In this document: positions 61,901 to 64,000 of the stretch, in pieces
Position numbering within the stretch: the first letter of the stretch is position 1
Layout of the letters: every line of letters starts with the position of its first letter
Notes under the pieces: generated by a model
The model's input: only the letters and a program-made list of their open reading frames with translations
Database searches by the model: none
What the model was told of the DNA's origin: nothing
Origin: JAAYJK01 sp964501655
GTDB taxonomy: Bacteria; Bacillota; Syntrophomonadia; Syntrophomonadales; Syntrophomonadaceae
DNA: 64,000 nt
Reading direction: 5' to 3'
Assembly: GCA_964501655.1 (NCBI GenBank)
Contig: CAZCTN010000002.1
Coordinates: 93,217 to 157,216, forward strand
Program-made: the position numbers and the translations under genes

Positions 61901-62896
61901 ATGCTGCTCAAACTTGAGGAAGCGGTAAAGATTTTTGAGCAAATCGATAACACTATAACCGCTCCCAGCCTTCATCCACTTTATATAGCAGCTGATGCTC
62001 ACCGAAACCATAAGCTGTCCCCCCGGTTTTTTGTATTCGCAAATCGCGGCGAAATCTTCTATCACGGGTTTCACCTATCTCCGATAGATGGAAGTGATTT
62101 TTTTGATATCCAATCCCCTTGTGGCTATGGGGGTCCTGCAGCAACTAGTTTAAATGAAGAATTTCTGCAAAAAGCCTGGTCCGCGTATTCTTCCTGGAGT
62201 ATGGAAAACAAGATATTGGCCGAATTTGTCCGTTTCCACCCGCTCCTGGAAAACTGGCGGTATTATGATGGAAATATTATCGACAACCGGCAAACGGTCT
62301 GGATAGATCTGAGACTTGACCTGTCCTTGGCAAACTACAGTACCCGGGTAAGAACAGCTATCCGTAAAGCCATAAAAAACAAGCTCCGGATCGAATGGTG
62401 GGGCAGTGCTGATTTTATAAAGGTATTTCCCGATTTGTATCATAGTCTGATGTCAGAACTGGATGCAGATAATTTTTACTATCTGCCGGAAGAATATTTT
62501 CAAACCCTGTTAAACTGGGATAAGGTATATAATGCTGTTTGCATCTGCGAAAATCAGATAGCCGCAGGGGCAGTTTTTTTTCATAATCACCATATCACGG
62601 AATACCATCTATCGGCTGCCAATGATCAAGGCAAAAAACTCAGCGCCACCAATCTGCTGCTGCATGAAGCCGTAAGGTTAGGTCAGAAACTGGGCTGCAG
62701 ATTCCTGCATCTAGGCGGAGGCACCGATAATTCTCCCGACAACCCGCTGCTTTTCTTTAAATCCGGATTCTCCAAGCAAAGAGCATCATTTAAAATCGGT
62801 ACCAGAATAAACTTTAAAGAACAATATGAGCAGATGAAAGAAGACCACCTGCGCAGATACGGTGAAATCCCCGACAAATTATTATTCTATAGGTGA
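61901..62896 (+). CDS. FemAB/GNAT-like acyltransferase
   Basis: The start is ATG 61901 (MLLKLEEAVKIFEQ), because AAGGAGGT is 2 bases from the earlier ATG 61892 but 11 from this one; 331 residues. The two-lobed acyltransferase layout of FemAB or acetyltransferase_6 proteins is visible: SPCGYGGPAA, STRVRTAIRKAIKN, AVCICENQIAAGAVFF, SATNLLLHEAVRLGQKLG, LHLGGGTDNSPDNPLLFFKSGFS. These enzymes add amino acids to peptidoglycan or acyl groups to exported polysaccharides. Which one applies here is unclear; the company of sugar-modifying genes favours a glycan. Confidence 0.75.
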   Translation: MLLKLEEAVKIFEQIDNTITAPSLHPLYIAADAHRNHKLSPRFFVFANRGEIFYHGFHLSPIDGSDFFDIQSPCGYGGPAATSLNEEFLQKAWSAYSSWSMENKILAEFVRFHPLLENWRYYDGNIIDNRQTVWIDLRLDLSLANYSTRVRTAIRKAIKNKLRIEWWGSADFIKVFPDLYHSLMSELDADNFYYLPEEYFQTLLNWDKVYNAVCICENQIAAGAVFFHNHHITEYHLSAANDQGKKLSATNLLLHEAVRLGQKLGCRFLHLGGGTDNSPDNPLLFFKSGFSKQRASFKIGTRINFKEQYEQMKEDHLRRYGEIPDKLLFYR

Positions 62897-62900
62897 TTGT

Positions 62901-62999
62901 CAGGGACATTCCCCATACCCAGGGACATTCCTGCCTCCAGGCCCTCCAAAGGTAGGTGTGTCCCTGTTCCTTACCCGGAGTGTCACCGCGTCGTCCGGG
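62901..62999. repeat. REP-like palindromic element
   Basis: CAGGGACA occurs at 62901-62908 and 62920-62927 and is inverted as TGTCCCTG at 62959-62966; a second palindrome CCCGGA (62974-62979) / TCCGGG (62994-62999) follows. Short GGGACATTCC-type repeats of this form are widespread in clostridial genomes, often near RAYT-type transposases, none of which is in view. The adjoining bases to 63122 hold no gene. Confidence 0.5.
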
Positions 63000-63122
63000 A
63001 GCAAAAATAAGTCGCTTAAAATAGCTAATCCCCTCTACTACCTAACCTACCCACTTATACCATGAATCTGTTAACAATCCATATTTGCATTATATGGATA
63101 ATGCGAAGCATATCCGAAATTT

Positions 63123-63356
63123 TCAACATGACGTTATGCTCAATATAGGCACATGTTGTTTTTTTTCATCGCTGTTTTGCAAATCGAATACCGCTCTGGT
63201 CATCTTCCTCCTGCGGATATACTCGGAAAGAGGCAGATCCGCGAGATAGGAAAACATACGCTGAAAATGAAACGATGAACAGCGGGCGATTCGCGCGACG
63301 CGCTCCAGGTCGATTTCGTCCTCCAGGTGTTCCTCCAGGGCTTTTTGCGTGTACAT
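63123..63356 (-). pseudogene. Truncated AraC-type regulator fragment
   Basis: An intact-looking start of an AraC helix-turn-helix domain: EEHLEDEIDLERVARIARC, SSFHFQRMFSYLADLPLSEY, IRRRKMTRAVFDLQNSDEK. After DEK the sequence leaves the family (KQHVPILSITSC) and stops, so the second helix-turn-helix and the effector domain are missing. The break lies in AT-rich sequence with AACATG / CATGTT repeats, compatible with an insertion or deletion event. It is probably not functional. Confidence 0.6.
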
Positions 63357-63479
63357 ATGAACAAAATCCGATTTCCCCTTTGTGCCCTCATCCGTATAAG
63401 CAGAACTTTATGTGGCGCTCAGGTCGGTCTCCACCGGAGCCCTATCCTCCACATGAAGAAGAGTATTTTCAGTATTACC

Positions 63480-63667
63480 AAACAAATGGTGGGTTATTCC
63501 ATTTACACAGAAGGATTTACACTCCCCTCAATGATATTAAGCATCCGGGAGATTGGGGTGAACTTTATTTCCGGGACTATTTACATAAGCATCCCGATGT
63601 TGCCGGAGAATATGAAAGCCTGAAGTTGGCATTGAGAGAACAGTTTGAACACGACTGGGATGCATGA
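63480..63667 (+). pseudogene. Carboxyl-terminal remnant of a GrpB-family protein
   Basis: The frame ends in WGELYFRDYLHKHPDVAGEY, ESLKLALREQFEHDWDA, the typical carboxyl part of GrpB/UPF0157 proteins (FRDYL..HP..A..Y..LK..L...F..D). The upstream ~110 residues of the family are absent; the frame there merges into the antisense of the AraC fragment. It is a gene end left by rearrangement and directly precedes the insertion sequence. Confidence 0.45.
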
Positions 63668-63678
63668 GAGCGTATGCA

Positions 63679-63700
63679 CGACTGTGTAAATGGTAATAAT
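63679..63700 (+). mobile_element. Probable left inverted repeat of an IS256-family element
   Basis: GACTGTGTAAA (63680-63690) has the form of IS256-family ends and lies about 40 bases before the transposase start. The right end is outside the window. Confidence 0.45.
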
Positions 63701-63731
63701 CTCCATAAATAAAAATTAAGGAGATGTTATC

Positions 63732-64000
63732 ATGAGACAGTTGAGTGACAAAGAAAAGGAGCTAGTAGCCCTGATAAGCAATGAATGTACCACCCCGGGA
63801 GATGTAACGGCAAGACTCAAAAACCTATTTGCTGGAGTGCTGGAAAAGATGCTGGAAGGAGAAATGGACGAGCATCTTGGGTATGAAAAAAACAGCGTGG
63901 CCGGCAACAACTCAGCCGGATAACAGACAAAATCATGCCAGAAGCGGCAGAATGGCAGTCACGCCCGCTGGCTGGGGTTTACCCGGTAGTGTTCTTTGAC
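63732..64000 (+). pseudogene. IS256-family transposase, internally deleted, continues past window
   Basis: ATG 63732 (AAGGAGATGTTATC upstream) opens a normal IS256 amino end: LSDKEKELVALISNE, GVLEKMLEGEMDEHLGYEK. After GYEKNSVAGNNSAG the frame stops at 63921-63923. A different frame continues at about 63914 with LSRITDKIMPEAAEWQSRP, LAGVYPVVFFD, which belongs much further along in the family, just around the first catalytic Asp of the DDE triad. So roughly 100 codons are deleted and the frame is shifted. The copy is inactive; its right part lies outside the window. Confidence 0.75.

Noticed and set aside
63275..63480. The amino part of the 130-codon plus-strand frame as part of a GrpB gene
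   Set aside because: It is antisense to the AraC fragment and has no family similarity; only the carboxyl part is GrpB-like.

Overview
The window looks like a draft scaffold (a run of 100 Ns at 33040-33139) from a spore-forming Firmicute of the Clostridia. The evidence is a gerA-type germination operon with a sigma-G-like promoter, an SLH-domain surface protein, an AdoCbl-riboswitch-controlled cobalamin operon, a Bce-type peptide-sensing/ABC module, strong AGGAGG ribosome binding sites and many TTG/GTG starts. A Syntrophomonas-like anaerobe would fit, but the genus is inferred only from gene style.

Region 1 (1-17.2 kb) is the right part of a prophage or phage-derived integrative element. A tail-tip module (partial structural protein, 1265-residue Gp37-like tail protein) is followed by holin and an amidase endolysin. 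An early replication module follows (two small proteins, DUF2800 nuclease-like protein, Enc34-type ssDNA-binding protein, T7-like DNA polymerase), then a Cys-rich HTH protein, a SHOCT-like peptide and three consecutive overlapping serine recombinases. A Zn-ribbon protein, a membrane-anchored protein and a divergently transcribed phage-type repressor come last. Two copies of a hairpin element precede early genes of this module.

Region 2 (17.2-26.2 kb) is an RHS/YD-repeat island on the minus strand: a 1858-residue GLUG+RHS polymorphic-toxin-like protein, a small three-helix membrane protein in the immunity-gene position, and a secreted protein with four Ig-like repeats. Diverged direct repeats bracket the island. 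A 3'-end fragment of a tmRNA gene (T-arm, acceptor strand, CCA) lies at its right edge, the usual scar of integration into ssrA.

Region 3 (26.2-44.7 kb) is chromosomal: a class C beta-lactamase-fold hydrolase, bceRSAB-like genes with a BceR-type box, gap-truncated dapA, a candidate ~375-nt structured noncoding RNA with its own promoter, P1-like end pairing and terminator, a kinase-like/nuclease-like fusion protein plus a phosphoribosyltransferase, and a sugar isomerase. Then come the cobalamin nucleotide-loop operon (riboswitch, cobT, cobU, cobS, cobC), an NRDE protein, a large catalase and a GH18 cell-wall protein.

Region 4 (44.7-64 kb) is surface- and spore-related: an SLH protein with a 423-bp perfect internal duplication, a ger operon whose GerB-type permease carries an in-frame TGA, a legionaminic-acid-type nonulosonate cluster (legB, legC, legI/neuB, legG/neuC), a propeller lipoprotein, and further glycan or cell-wall modification enzymes. 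The right end is a graveyard of truncated genes (AraC, GrpB) beside a deleted IS256-family transposase.
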